64,000 nt of DNA from Paraburkholderia xenovorans LB400 (GTDB lineage: Bacteria; Pseudomonadota; Gammaproteobacteria; Burkholderiales; Burkholderiaceae). Positions 45,607 to 53,512 of this stretch are shown here, piece by piece. The first letter of the stretch is position 1. Each line of letters starts with the position of its first letter. The stretch covers positions 1,116,001 through 1,180,000 of the forward strand of contig NC_007952.1 in assembly GCF_000013645.1 (NCBI RefSeq). The letters run 5' to 3'. The notes below the pieces were generated by a model, which saw nothing but the letters and a program-made list of their open reading frames with translations, was not told the origin of the DNA and searched no databases. The translations under genes and the position numbers were made by a program.

Positions 45607-46947
45607 CTACGAAGCCACGGAAGCCGCGCCGGGCGCGGACGCCGCACGCGTGGGGCTGGCGGCGGGCTCGGGCGGCGGCGCCAGCGGCGCGGCGGCCGAA
45701 GTGCCTGAAGTGCCTGAAGTGCCTGAAGTGCCTGAAGTGCCTGAAGTGCCTGAAGTGCCTGAAGTGCCTGAAGTGCCTGAAGTGCCCACGGCGCCCGAAG
45801 CCGGCCGGGCGGCGGATGCCTTGATCTTCACGCCGTCGCTCAGGCGGTCCATGCCGTCGGTGACGACCACGTTGCCGGCGGCGAGCCCCGACGCGATCAC
45901 CGTATGCTGGCCGTCGCCCGGTCCCAGCGTGACCTTGCGCACCGAGACCGTATCGTCGGCGTTGACCAGATAGACGTAGTCGCCGGGCGCGCCGCTCTGC
46001 ACCGCGGGAGTCGGCACCAGCACCGCGTTCTGCAGCGTGTCGACCAGCAGCCTGACGTTGACGAACTCGTTGGGGAAGAGCGCCTCGTCCTCATTGGCGA
46101 ACGTGGCGCGCAGCGTAACCGTGCCGGTCGCGGTCGCCATCTGGTTGTTGATCGCGTACAGCGTGCCGGTCGCGAGCTGCCGGGAATTGTCGCTGCTGAA
46201 CACCGTGACGGGCAGTTGGGCGCCGGAGTTGGTGCGCCGGAGCACTTTGTCGAGCGCGGTTTGCGGCACCGTGAATTCGACCGTGGTCGGCTTCATCGTC
46301 GTGATCACCGCAATGCCCGGCTGACTCGACGCCGTGACGTAGTTGCCCGGATCGACGAGGCGCAGCCCGACCCGCCCCGACACCGGCGCGGTGATGTGGC
46401 AATAGATCAGGTCGAGCTCGAACTGCGCGACGTTGGCTTCGTCGGCCTTGACCGCCGCTTCGTTCTGCTGGACGAGAAACTGCTGATCCGCATAGGTCTG
46501 CTCGGCGATCGACTTGCGTTCGTTGAGTTGCGTAAAGCGCGCGAGATCGGCGCGCGCCTGGGCGAGCGCCGCCTTGTCTTTGGCGAGTTGCGCCTCGGCC
46601 TGGCGCTTGCTGATTTCAAACTGGCGCGGGTCGATCTGCGCGAGAAACTGGCCTTTCTGGACGTCCTGCCCTTCGCGGTAGCCGACGGCGGTCAGATAGC
46701 CGCTCAACTGCGGCAGGACAGTTACCGTGGCGACGGGCGTCACCGTGCCCAACTCGCTCAGCGTTTCCGGCATGGGTCCGGTGGTCGCGGTGGAGACGGT
46801 CACGACCTGGGGCGCCACGCCGGGCTTGGGCGCCTTGGAGCGCAACAGATGGAAGGCCACCAGCGCGATCAGCGCCAGCACCACGACCGCAAGCACGATA
46901 CGGCCTCGCCGCGGACGTTTGACCGGGGTTGACGGCGCTTCGCTCAT
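45607..46947 (-). CDS. mdtA: RND periplasmic adaptor, MdtA/MuxA-like, with a (Gly-Thr-Ser)9 tail repeat
   Basis: A 446-residue membrane-fusion protein. It has an N-terminal anchor helix (IVLAVVVLALIALVAF), a split lipoyl domain (VLPQLSGYLTAVGYREGQDVQKGQFLAQID in parts), a long alpha-hairpin coiled coil (about 125-190), and beta-barrel and membrane-proximal domains. A disordered C-terminal tail follows with nine perfect GTS units and an Ala/Pro-rich end. ATG 46947 is behind GGGAGAC. It is the first gene of the four-gene efflux operon. The tail is encoded by a 9-bp tandem repeat and is likely to vary in length between strains. Confidence 0.94.
   Translation of the reverse strand: MSEAPSTPVKRPRRGRIVLAVVVLALIALVAFHLLRSKAPKPGVAPQVVTVSTATTGPMPETLSELGTVTPVATVTVLPQLSGYLTAVGYREGQDVQKGQFLAQIDPRQFEISKRQAEAQLAKDKAALAQARADLARFTQLNERKSIAEQTYADQQFLVQQNEAAVKADEANVAQFELDLIYCHITAPVSGRVGLRLVDPGNYVTASSQPGIAVITTMKPTTVEFTVPQTALDKVLRRTNSGAQLPVTVFSSDNSRQLATGTLYAINNQMATATGTVTLRATFANEDEALFPNEFVNVRLLVDTLQNAVLVPTPAVQSGAPGDYVYLVNADDTVSVRKVTLGPGDGQHTVIASGLAAGNVVVTDGMDRLSDGVKIKASAARPASGAVGTSGTSGTSGTSGTSGTSGTSGTSGTSGTSAAAPLAPPPEPAASPTRAASAPGAASVAS
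45701..45781. repeat. Nine perfect copies of a 9-bp tandem repeat
   Basis: The unit GTGCCTGAA (plus strand) occurs nine times without a mismatch. Read on the minus strand it codes for Gly-Thr-Ser in the adaptor tail. Because the unit is a multiple of three, gain or loss of copies would change tail length without a frameshift. Confidence 0.98.
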
Positions 46948-47407
46948 GAGGGTCTCCCGCCGGAGCGGTTGCGTGCGGCGAACGCCGTCCATGAACGGCC
47001 AGGCCAACTGCTGTCGAAGAGCGCCATGCGAACTCCCAGGATGGGCATCGCCGTTGCCGGCGACAGGAATCCAGACAATCAGTAGCAGAGTCTATCCGAG
47101 TCTGGCGCTTATTCTCGCGACATCGACTGGAGGGCGGTTTCGGTTTGTTACGGCCAACCGGTCCGGCCGCCGCGCCGTGCCCAGGTGTAACGGCGTAATC
47201 CGGCGCAACACAATCGCGGGCCTGAATGCCTGGCCGGCGTTGATTCATATTGGATAAGCGGCCGAGGCCGGGTGGTGCCTCCCCGTTCTTCCGTCGGCGC
47301 GATACCATATACTTCCAGATTCCAATCGGTCCGGCGGTTGCCTCGGCAAGCCGTTTCCTATCTTCTGCGAAGTGGGCTCCAATCAATTTCGACACGCTGG
47401 GAATGCG
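46948..47407. other. Divergent intergenic region between the efflux operon and a REC-kinase gene
   Basis: About 460 bases that must contain the efflux operon promoter (minus) and that of the REC-kinase gene (plus). I see no clear operator palindrome or strong promoter. No transcriptional regulator gene for the pump is adjacent. Confidence 0.5.
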
Positions 47408-48574
47408 ATGAGTGACACCATGCAGGCGCCGTTTTCCATTCTCTTCGTCGACGACGACGAGATGTCGCGCAACCACTTCGCGCGGGCCATGAACGCCGAT
47501 TACAACGTGCACGTCGCCCAGTGCGCGGACGAGGCCATGACGGTGCTGGGCAAACACGGCGCGGAGATTGCGGTACTGGTTACGGACTTTCGCATGCCGG
47601 GCGGCGACGGCGACGAACTGCTGCGCCAGGTGGCGCTGGAATATCCGCAGATCGTGCGCATTCTCGTGACCGCCTACGCCGACAAGGACATGCTGCTGCA
47701 AACGGTCAATACGGGCGACGTGTTCCGCATCCTCGAAAAGCCGCTGCGAACAGACATGGTGCGCGAGGCCCTGCAACTGGCGAGCGCGCGCTACACGGAG
47801 CGGGAAACGCGTCAGCAGCGCCTCCTGGCAATGGATGAAACGCTGGCCTTCCTTGCCCACGAACTGAACACGCCGCTCGCAACCATCTCGCTGTTCGCGC
47901 GCTCCGTCGAGAACGACGTGGCCGCGCAATACGATCCGGAGCGCCAGCGGGAGATCGGCCTCGCGGCCACCTCAATGCTGAACAACGCGCAGTATTGCCT
48001 GACGCTCATCTCGTCTTTCTGGGCGACGGTGCACAAGAGCGGCGGCCAGCAATCCGCGTCGGGCGGCGCCACGCGCGCGGTCAGAGCCACCCGGTTGATC
48101 GCCACGCTGCTCGACACGTATCCGTTCGTCGCGTCGCAGCGCGACTGGATCAAGGTCGAGGTGGAAGGGGATTTCATCGTGCACGCCATGCCCAACTGCG
48201 TGGCGCTCGTGCTGTCTTCGCTGTTGTCCAACGCGCTGCGCGCGCTCGACGGCAGAAGCGCGCCTTCGTTGCGCCTCGAGGTCGTGGCGTTCCCCGAGCC
48301 CGAGATCCGCATTCGCGACAATGGACCGGGGATCGCGCCGGAGATAAGAGCGCGCCTGCTGCAGGATCCGGTTACCACTTACTCCGGCGCCGGCGGGCAT
48401 GGCATGGGCATGATCTTTTGCAACCGCATCATGCAATCTTTCGGTGGATGCCTGCGGATCGAATCGACGGTCGGCGCGGGCACCACGGTGACGATGGGCT
48501 TTCCCGGTTTCAACGGCCGCGTGCACACCGCGGGCGACGAAGAGCCGTCCGACACCCAGCTGGCCTCCCGATAA
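47408..48574 (+). CDS. REC-HisKA-HATPase protein (receiver-first histidine kinase), probable partner of the CqsS-like kinase
   Basis: A 388-residue cytoplasmic protein. An N-terminal receiver (ILFVDDDEMSRNHF) with phosphoacceptor Asp60 and Lys in ILEKPL is followed by a HisKA helix with His151 (FLAHELNTPL) and a HATPase_c domain (DNGPGIAPE, GGHGMGMIFCNRI). Start ATG 47408 is preferred over 47372. It converges with the CqsS-like hybrid kinase (12-base gap). Receiver-first kinases accompany quorum receptors of the LqsS/CqsS type, so it may take phosphate from that kinase's HPt domain. The output mechanism is not visible. Confidence 0.9.
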   Translation: MSDTMQAPFSILFVDDDEMSRNHFARAMNADYNVHVAQCADEAMTVLGKHGAEIAVLVTDFRMPGGDGDELLRQVALEYPQIVRILVTAYADKDMLLQTVNTGDVFRILEKPLRTDMVREALQLASARYTERETRQQRLLAMDETLAFLAHELNTPLATISLFARSVENDVAAQYDPERQREIGLAATSMLNNAQYCLTLISSFWATVHKSGGQQSASGGATRAVRATRLIATLLDTYPFVASQRDWIKVEVEGDFIVHAMPNCVALVLSSLLSNALRALDGRSAPSLRLEVVAFPEPEIRIRDNGPGIAPEIRARLLQDPVTTYSGAGGHGMGMIFCNRIMQSFGGCLRIESTVGAGTTVTMGFPGFNGRVHTAGDEEPSDTQLASR

Positions 48575-48586
48575 GACCAATGGCCG

Positions 48587-51145
48587 TCAAGGCCATTCAT
48601 CGCTCAGAAGATCGCGATGTTCGCGGCGTGCTCTCGCTGAAGCGAAATACGCCTGCAGCGCCTCGGTCGAACGCTCGCTCAACGCGCCGACGCGCGTGAG
48701 CCAGTCGGCTTCCGCGGGCCATTCGTCTTCCACCAGCCGCGCATAGATCTGCCGCACGAACTGATGCAGCGCTCTTGCGCCGATATTGCCGCTGACGCCG
48801 AGCAGCAGGTGCAGCGCGCCTTGCGTCGATTCAAGGTCGACGGCCGCGACACTGGCGCCGAGCCGCGTCACCAGCAGGCGAATCTGCTCGATGCCCTTGA
48901 GGAAGGATTCGTCGAGCAGATCGAGCGACGCCAGTTCTTCGAGGTGCTTCTCGTCGAGCAGTGCGCTTTCGCTCATGGCGGCAGGCTTGCCGGCCAGCGT
49001 GTGCGCCGGCGCCGGCAATGAACCGGCCTGCGCCGGAACGGCGCCGCCGCGTTGCCGTGCGAACTGTCTCGCCAGGCACGCATAGAGCGAGCCGCCTTGC
49101 AGGGGTTTTATCATCACTTCGTTCATGCCCGCGGCGAGACACGTCTGCACTGCCTTGATGTCCGACTGGCTGGTCAACGCAATGATCGGCACGGTGGCAT
49201 ACGAATCGGCACGGGCACGAATCAACGCGGTCGTTTCCACGCCGCCCATGCCCGGCATATTCATATCCATGATGATGGCGTCGATCACGCCGTCGCCCTG
49301 CAGGTGCGCAAGAACAGCCTGCCCGTGCTCGGCTTCGACCACGCTCGCGCCGCAGCGCTCCAGATAGCCTTTGGCGACCAGTCGGCTGTAGGTGTCGTCG
49401 TCCGCGACCAGGATCGATTTGCCGGAGAACGCGTCGGATTTCTGGTTCAGATGGTGCCGGTTGCCGCTTTCGAAGAGCGTTTGCAAAGACGTGATCAATT
49501 CGAGCACGCTGCAGGATTTGCTGATGATTTCATCCATGCCGGCTCGCCGGGCGAGCAACCGTACCGCGGTGCCGGGCTCCGCGGTGTAGGCGGCAATCAG
49601 CACGTTCCAGCTCGGGTCGCCGTGATCGGCGCGAATTCTCTCGGTGGTCCTGTAGCCATCCAGAACCGGCATGTTGATGTCCATCAACACGAGGTCGTAG
49701 GGAACCGATTCGCGCAGCACCGTCAACGCGATCGCGCCGTTTTCCGCCTCGCTCACGTGCGCGCCTACTTTCGACAACGCATGGGAGGCGCGGGCGCGCT
49801 GACCGGCGTCGTCGTCTACGATGAGAATGCGTTTGCCGTCGAAAAAGGGCATGGCGTGTTCGAGGATCCGACGCTCGTAGTCCACGATTTCGCTCTTCGG
49901 GACCACGGGAAATTGCAGCGTGAATTCCGTGAATTTCGCGAGTTCCGAGCGGCAGGTGATGCTGCCGCCGAAGGCCTGCATCGCACGCTGGCAGTAGGCG
50001 AGTCCGAGCCCTGTGCCGGCTGAGTTGCCCGCCGTGCGGAACGGCTCGAACAGATGCGGCAGCATGTCGGGCGCGATGCCGGGACCGGTGTCGCGAACCA
50101 CCACCGACTGTTGTTCGATCGTCAGCGTGAGCGTGGCCGCCGGGTGCGTGGCGATGTGATGCAGCGCGTTCTTGATCAGGTTGAAGAGGGTGAACAGATA
50201 GACGGTTTCATCCACCTTGAAGGTGAAGTCTTCGCGCACCACGAGCCTGACCTTGTCGCGTTCCTTTTCGTCGCCGAAGCCGTATTCTTCCAGCGCCTTG
50301 CGCGTGGTGGTCGCCGCGCTCAGATAGGCCAGGCAGTCCGGGCGAATGGGCTTTGCGCTCACTTCGTCCAGTGTCATGGCGATGATGCGCAGGCCGCGCT
50401 CGATCGACAACTGGCCATGCGCGAGATGGCGATACAGCTCGCCGGCATTCTCGCGCGGCAACGCCGGCGAGCGGCCGGGCTGCGCCGTCGAAGGCAGCGC
50501 TTCTTCCACGCGATCCAGCACATAGCGCAACTGGCTGAGCGGATTGCGCATTTCATGAGCGATCGAACCCGCGAGCGCCTGCAACGCGCGGTTCTTTTCA
50601 ACGAAGATGCGTCCTTTGCTGATCGCGTGGCTGAAGGCCATGCTGCACAGGACGACGACCGGCAGCAAAGCCAGATTCGACTGATCGGCCGCGGTCACGG
50701 CAATCGGAACCGGGGAACTGAGCACCGCGGCCAGTGCGCCTGAAAACACGCCAATGCCGATGCAGCCCATCAGCAAAAGCGGATTGTCGATGCACAGCGC
50801 CAGGATGAAAATCATCATGACCTCGGTCATCATCCACATGGTGGAGAATGAATTTCTGATCGCGAGGAAAGTGCAAACGAATGGCAATACGTAGATCAGG
50901 CAGCAATGCCAGTAAATCAGCAGATAATGGTTGAACCGCTTTGGCCAGCGCGCCTGGAAAATCAATGGAATGCAGACGAGCGCCGCGCTCAGCCGGAGGA
51001 AAAGGTTGTCGTAAGGCTGTGGCAGGACATAGGTCCACACGACATAGTAAATAGGGTGGCACAGGAGGCCCAGTGCGCCGCCCCAACGTATTGCAAACCG
51101 GCTCCGTTCCAGCACGTCCCGCATGCTCTCGCGCGGCATTACCAT
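48587..51145 (-). CDS. CqsS-like membrane hybrid sensor kinase (HK-REC-REC-HPt)
   Basis: An 852-residue protein. Six N-terminal helices fill about the first 175 residues, with IYYVVWTYVLPQPYDNLFLR and NSFSTMWMM segments resembling Vibrio CqsS, the receptor for alpha-hydroxyketone CAI-1. Then come HisKA with His197 (IAHEMRNPL), HATPase (DTGPGIAPD, GTGLGLAYC), REC1 with Asp489, REC2 with Asp627, and an HPt domain with His779 (ALHLLLGVSGNIGA). CqsS itself ends after one receiver, so the second receiver and HPt are extra. GGAGG precedes ATG 51145. It follows the reductase-like gene by 17 bases and is probably cotranscribed with it. Confidence 0.88.
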   Translation of the reverse strand: MVMPRESMRDVLERSRFAIRWGGALGLLCHPIYYVVWTYVLPQPYDNLFLRLSAALVCIPLIFQARWPKRFNHYLLIYWHCCLIYVLPFVCTFLAIRNSFSTMWMMTEVMMIFILALCIDNPLLLMGCIGIGVFSGALAAVLSSPVPIAVTAADQSNLALLPVVVLCSMAFSHAISKGRIFVEKNRALQALAGSIAHEMRNPLSQLRYVLDRVEEALPSTAQPGRSPALPRENAGELYRHLAHGQLSIERGLRIIAMTLDEVSAKPIRPDCLAYLSAATTTRKALEEYGFGDEKERDKVRLVVREDFTFKVDETVYLFTLFNLIKNALHHIATHPAATLTLTIEQQSVVVRDTGPGIAPDMLPHLFEPFRTAGNSAGTGLGLAYCQRAMQAFGGSITCRSELAKFTEFTLQFPVVPKSEIVDYERRILEHAMPFFDGKRILIVDDDAGQRARASHALSKVGAHVSEAENGAIALTVLRESVPYDLVLMDINMPVLDGYRTTERIRADHGDPSWNVLIAAYTAEPGTAVRLLARRAGMDEIISKSCSVLELITSLQTLFESGNRHHLNQKSDAFSGKSILVADDDTYSRLVAKGYLERCGASVVEAEHGQAVLAHLQGDGVIDAIIMDMNMPGMGGVETTALIRARADSYATVPIIALTSQSDIKAVQTCLAAGMNEVMIKPLQGGSLYACLARQFARQRGGAVPAQAGSLPAPAHTLAGKPAAMSESALLDEKHLEELASLDLLDESFLKGIEQIRLLVTRLGASVAAVDLESTQGALHLLLGVSGNIGARALHQFVRQIYARLVEDEWPAEADWLTRVGALSERSTEALQAYFASARARREHRDLLSDEWP

Positions 51146-51162
51146 CAGGCCTCCAGTGACAT

Positions 51163-52389
51163 CTACGAACTCATCAATTCCTGCTTGCCGCGAAGTTGCG
51201 TATCCAGCGTGATCGGCGAGCCGTTTTTCCCATGAAACGGGCCGACCGCAAAACCGTACTTCTTCAGCAGACTGTGCGTGTAGGAGACAGACCACACGGG
51301 CGGACTGCCAATGATGAAGTCTGACGCAATGCCTTCCTGCCAGGCGGAGTAGCCCTCGGCAAAACAGGTGTAGCAATCGCGTGTGGTCGGCAGCCGGAAC
51401 GGGAAAGTGGTGTTGAGTCCGGCAGGGCCACGGGCGAAGCACTCAATATATAGCGTATGACCGCGCGACGCGAGTTCGGCCTCGACGCTCGCGGCCCGGG
51501 GATGCGAGTCGTCGATCCAGAACTGCGCGCGCCTGAGGTCGGCCGCCGTGAGGTAGGGCACGCTGGTGCTGCTCGCCAGAATGGCGCCGTCGAAGTCCGG
51601 CAATGGGGTGTGCGGACTGAAGGTGTGCACCGAAACCCGGGTTTTACCGAGCAGGTCCGACGCCATCAGCTCTTTGGCCTGCTCCGTGAGCAGATTCACC
51701 TTGTCCGGCAGATCGATCAGCACGAGCTCGCGCGGTGCGTCCTTGTAGAGCGCGTATTTGGCGACCGTCGTGCCGAGCCGGCCGGCGGCGCCGAATAGAG
51801 CGAGCTTTGACTTGCCGAATTCGAGGTCGAGTTCATTGCAGCAATGCATGGCCCAGTCTTTCAGCATGGCGGCGGTGGCGGCATGGCCCGTGGTGATATG
51901 CGGCGGCCTGGTGTCGCGCGGCAGCGCCCCGTAGTTGCACGCATAAGGCGTGGAAGCGCCCATCGCCACCATGTTCAAACCCGCCTGCCTTGCCAGTTCC
52001 AGTGCCGGGAAAAATTGCGTCTCGCGGAATCGCTTGATGCCGCGCGGGCTTCCAAGCCACAACTCGAGAGGAACCGGACAGGCAATATTGGCCCCGATGA
52101 TCTGGGATCCCGAATAGATCGGCGAAGCAATGAAAGGCTTTGTTCTCCAAAGCTCTTCTTCAAATGACGCGTTTCTATGCTTCACATTATGAAAAGAAAA
52201 CGAAAGTGTATCCCAGTCGGTAGCGTGAAATAAAAACCCGACTCCGCCTTGACCGGCGGGCAGATTATCCCGGATCTCCGCCGGGCTGATTGTGTGTTTC
52301 AGTGCCAAAGGAGCACTATTTTGAAGGTGGCGAACGCTGGTTTGCTCGTCGGAATAGGTCAATACTTCGGCGTGAGTTGAAGTTCTCAT
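51163..52389 (-). CDS. Long-chain acyl-ACP reductase (AAR)-like Rossmann protein, candidate signal synthase
   Basis: A 408-residue soluble protein behind AAGGGAA. The middle part has TTGHAATAAMLKDWA followed by a dinucleotide site GAAGRLG (residues 200-206). The C-terminal half has ILASSTSVPYL, WIDDSHPR and DCYTCFAEGYSAW. These follow, in the same order, segments I recall from cyanobacterial acyl-ACP reductase, including the Cys-Phe-Ala-Glu motif (342-345) whose Cys carries the acyl thioester. Such enzymes reduce acyl-ACP or acyl-CoA to an aldehyde. The N-terminal 110 residues are not recognised. It is upstream of and 17 bases from the CqsS-like kinase, which suggests it makes that receptor's ligand or a precursor. 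This is an inference. Confidence 0.65.
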   Translation of the reverse strand: MRTSTHAEVLTYSDEQTSVRHLQNSAPLALKHTISPAEIRDNLPAGQGGVGFLFHATDWDTLSFSFHNVKHRNASFEEELWRTKPFIASPIYSGSQIIGANIACPVPLELWLGSPRGIKRFRETQFFPALELARQAGLNMVAMGASTPYACNYGALPRDTRPPHITTGHAATAAMLKDWAMHCCNELDLEFGKSKLALFGAAGRLGTTVAKYALYKDAPRELVLIDLPDKVNLLTEQAKELMASDLLGKTRVSVHTFSPHTPLPDFDGAILASSTSVPYLTAADLRRAQFWIDDSHPRAASVEAELASRGHTLYIECFARGPAGLNTTFPFRLPTTRDCYTCFAEGYSAWQEGIASDFIIGSPPVWSVSYTHSLLKKYGFAVGPFHGKNGSPITLDTQLRGKQELMSS

Positions 52390-52583
52390 TTGATTTCCCT
52401 TAGGTTGAGCTCGCGCCGGAGAATCAGCGCGACAGTCGACCGACACGATTGATGGCCAACCCTTCAACTCTAGAGAAAACTGGTGCTGTGTGCCCGTCTG
52501 TTGGTTCGCATTGCCTGGAATGACGTTTTTTAGCCCAACGTGTCAGCCAATTAAAATCTTTCCAGTGGAATCATTTGATGGCG

Positions 52584-52610
52584 GAATTCCCGCGTTATTT
52601 GCGGGAATTC
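52584..52610. other. Perfect hairpin between the membrane-protein gene and the AAR-like gene
   Basis: GAATTCCCGC and GCGGGAATTC (10 bp each) flank a seven-base AT-rich loop. It lies 10 bases after the stop of the 52621 gene on the minus strand and about 195 bases before the AAR-like start. There is no U-run on the minus strand. It could be an attenuator, a weak terminator or a binding site. Confidence 0.6.
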
Positions 52611-52620
52611 GATGCCGGCG

Positions 52621-53169
52621 TTATGCCTGCCTGGCGGTGTATTGCGCCGGATACCACGATGTGAATCTGATCGCGGCGATCAGCGCGATCACCGATGCAA
52701 TGACGCCCGTTGAATGGAGCGGCGCCGGCGCATAGGCCATTGCGATATCGGCCAGTACCAGGATGGCGAATGCGCCGGCCCATGCCGCACTGATCACGTA
52801 GTTGACGTGGAGGAAATGCGCGCTGTTCCAATGCTCGCGATCGACGGTTTCGCGTGCGTATTGCAGCGTGAATGGCTGGCGTAATGCGATCGTCGCGAGA
52901 ACGATCAGCGTGAGCCCCGCGTCGACACGCAGGCGCACTGCGGCGATGGACCATTGCGCGTCACTCGTCAGCGCGTAGACGGCCAACGCTCCGAAGAGCA
53001 GAACGGTGCCGACTTCCAGCAGCTTGACGTGGCGAGTCGGGCTCACGAAATCGCGCAGCAGCAGTGCGGCGGCGACGAGCGCACCGGCAATCAGTCCTGC
53101 CGGCGAACCGGCAATGCGTTCGATCACTGCAAAGGCGATGAACGGGGCAAATGTCAGCAAGAAATTCAT
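52621..53169 (-). CDS. Conserved inner-membrane protein of unknown function
   Basis: A 182-residue protein with about five hydrophobic helices (LLTFAPFIAFAVIERI, LIAGALVAAALLL, VGTVLLFGALAVYALT, AGLTLIVLATIALR, and a C-terminal pair). A polar segment, YARETVDREHWNSAHFLHVN, lies between helices. It resembles small bacterial membrane proteins related to intracellular septation protein A, but no function follows. It lies upstream of the AAR-like gene on the same strand, with a hairpin between them. Confidence 0.7.
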   Translation of the reverse strand: MNFLLTFAPFIAFAVIERIAGSPAGLIAGALVAAALLLRDFVSPTRHVKLLEVGTVLLFGALAVYALTSDAQWSIAAVRLRVDAGLTLIVLATIALRQPFTLQYARETVDREHWNSAHFLHVNYVISAAWAGAFAILVLADIAMAYAPAPLHSTGVIASVIALIAAIRFTSWYPAQYTARQA

Positions 53170-53412
53170 TGTGAACTCCAGGGTAGTGAGATCTTCGCCT
53201 CGGCTGGATGCTGAGCGCGTGCTTCGCGAAAGGCGGAGACGAAGGCGCTCGTGTGAGGTGAAAACGTCAATATGTTTACAGTGGAAAGATTGTGCTTAAA
53301 TTTTGGGCGCGAGTCAAGCGGAAATATCGAAGTGGGTCTGCGTGGCGGCGCGTGCGGTGATCCGCGCGGCGGCCCGGTCCCGATCTATAAGTGGCCGCCG
53401 CGCCGGCTCGGC

Positions 53413-53447
53413 TTATCCACAGAAATTGTTCATATCCTTGTGGACAA
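53413..53447. promoter_or_regulatory. Two inverted DnaA-box-like nonamers
   Basis: TTATCCACA (53413-53421), a perfect DnaA box, faces TGTGGACAA (53439-53447, the reverse complement of TTGTCCACA) across 17 bases. They lie in the 53170-53512 gap, between the 3' end of the DedA-PAP2 gene and the start of the membrane-protein gene. The rest of this gap shows nothing else I can support. Confidence 0.6.
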
Positions 53448-53512
53448 GTCCTGGCCAGGCGGCCTAACTGATTGAGCGCAGGGAGATTTCCGCGCCGTAA
53501 CAGCGAATGTGC

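Noticed and set aside
39425..45708. Two plus-strand frames of about 1000 residues opposite the RND genes
   Set aside because: Asp/Arg/His/Gln-rich antisense translations of the pumps, with no protein-like pattern.
45701..45781. Possible CRISPR array
   Set aside because: Repeats are 9 bp, contiguous and without spacers, and lie inside a coding region.
45569..45973. A plus-strand frame with repeated Glu-Val-Pro
   Set aside because: It is the other-strand reading of the GTS repeat in the adaptor gene; there is no ribosome site or further support.
52584..52610. Terminator of the 52621 membrane-protein gene
   Set aside because: The stem is strong but no U-run follows on the minus strand; listed as a hairpin only.
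53413..53447. Possible replication origin
   Set aside because: Only two DnaA-like boxes, no AT-rich unwinding region, and no dnaA, dnaN, parAB or rep gene nearby.
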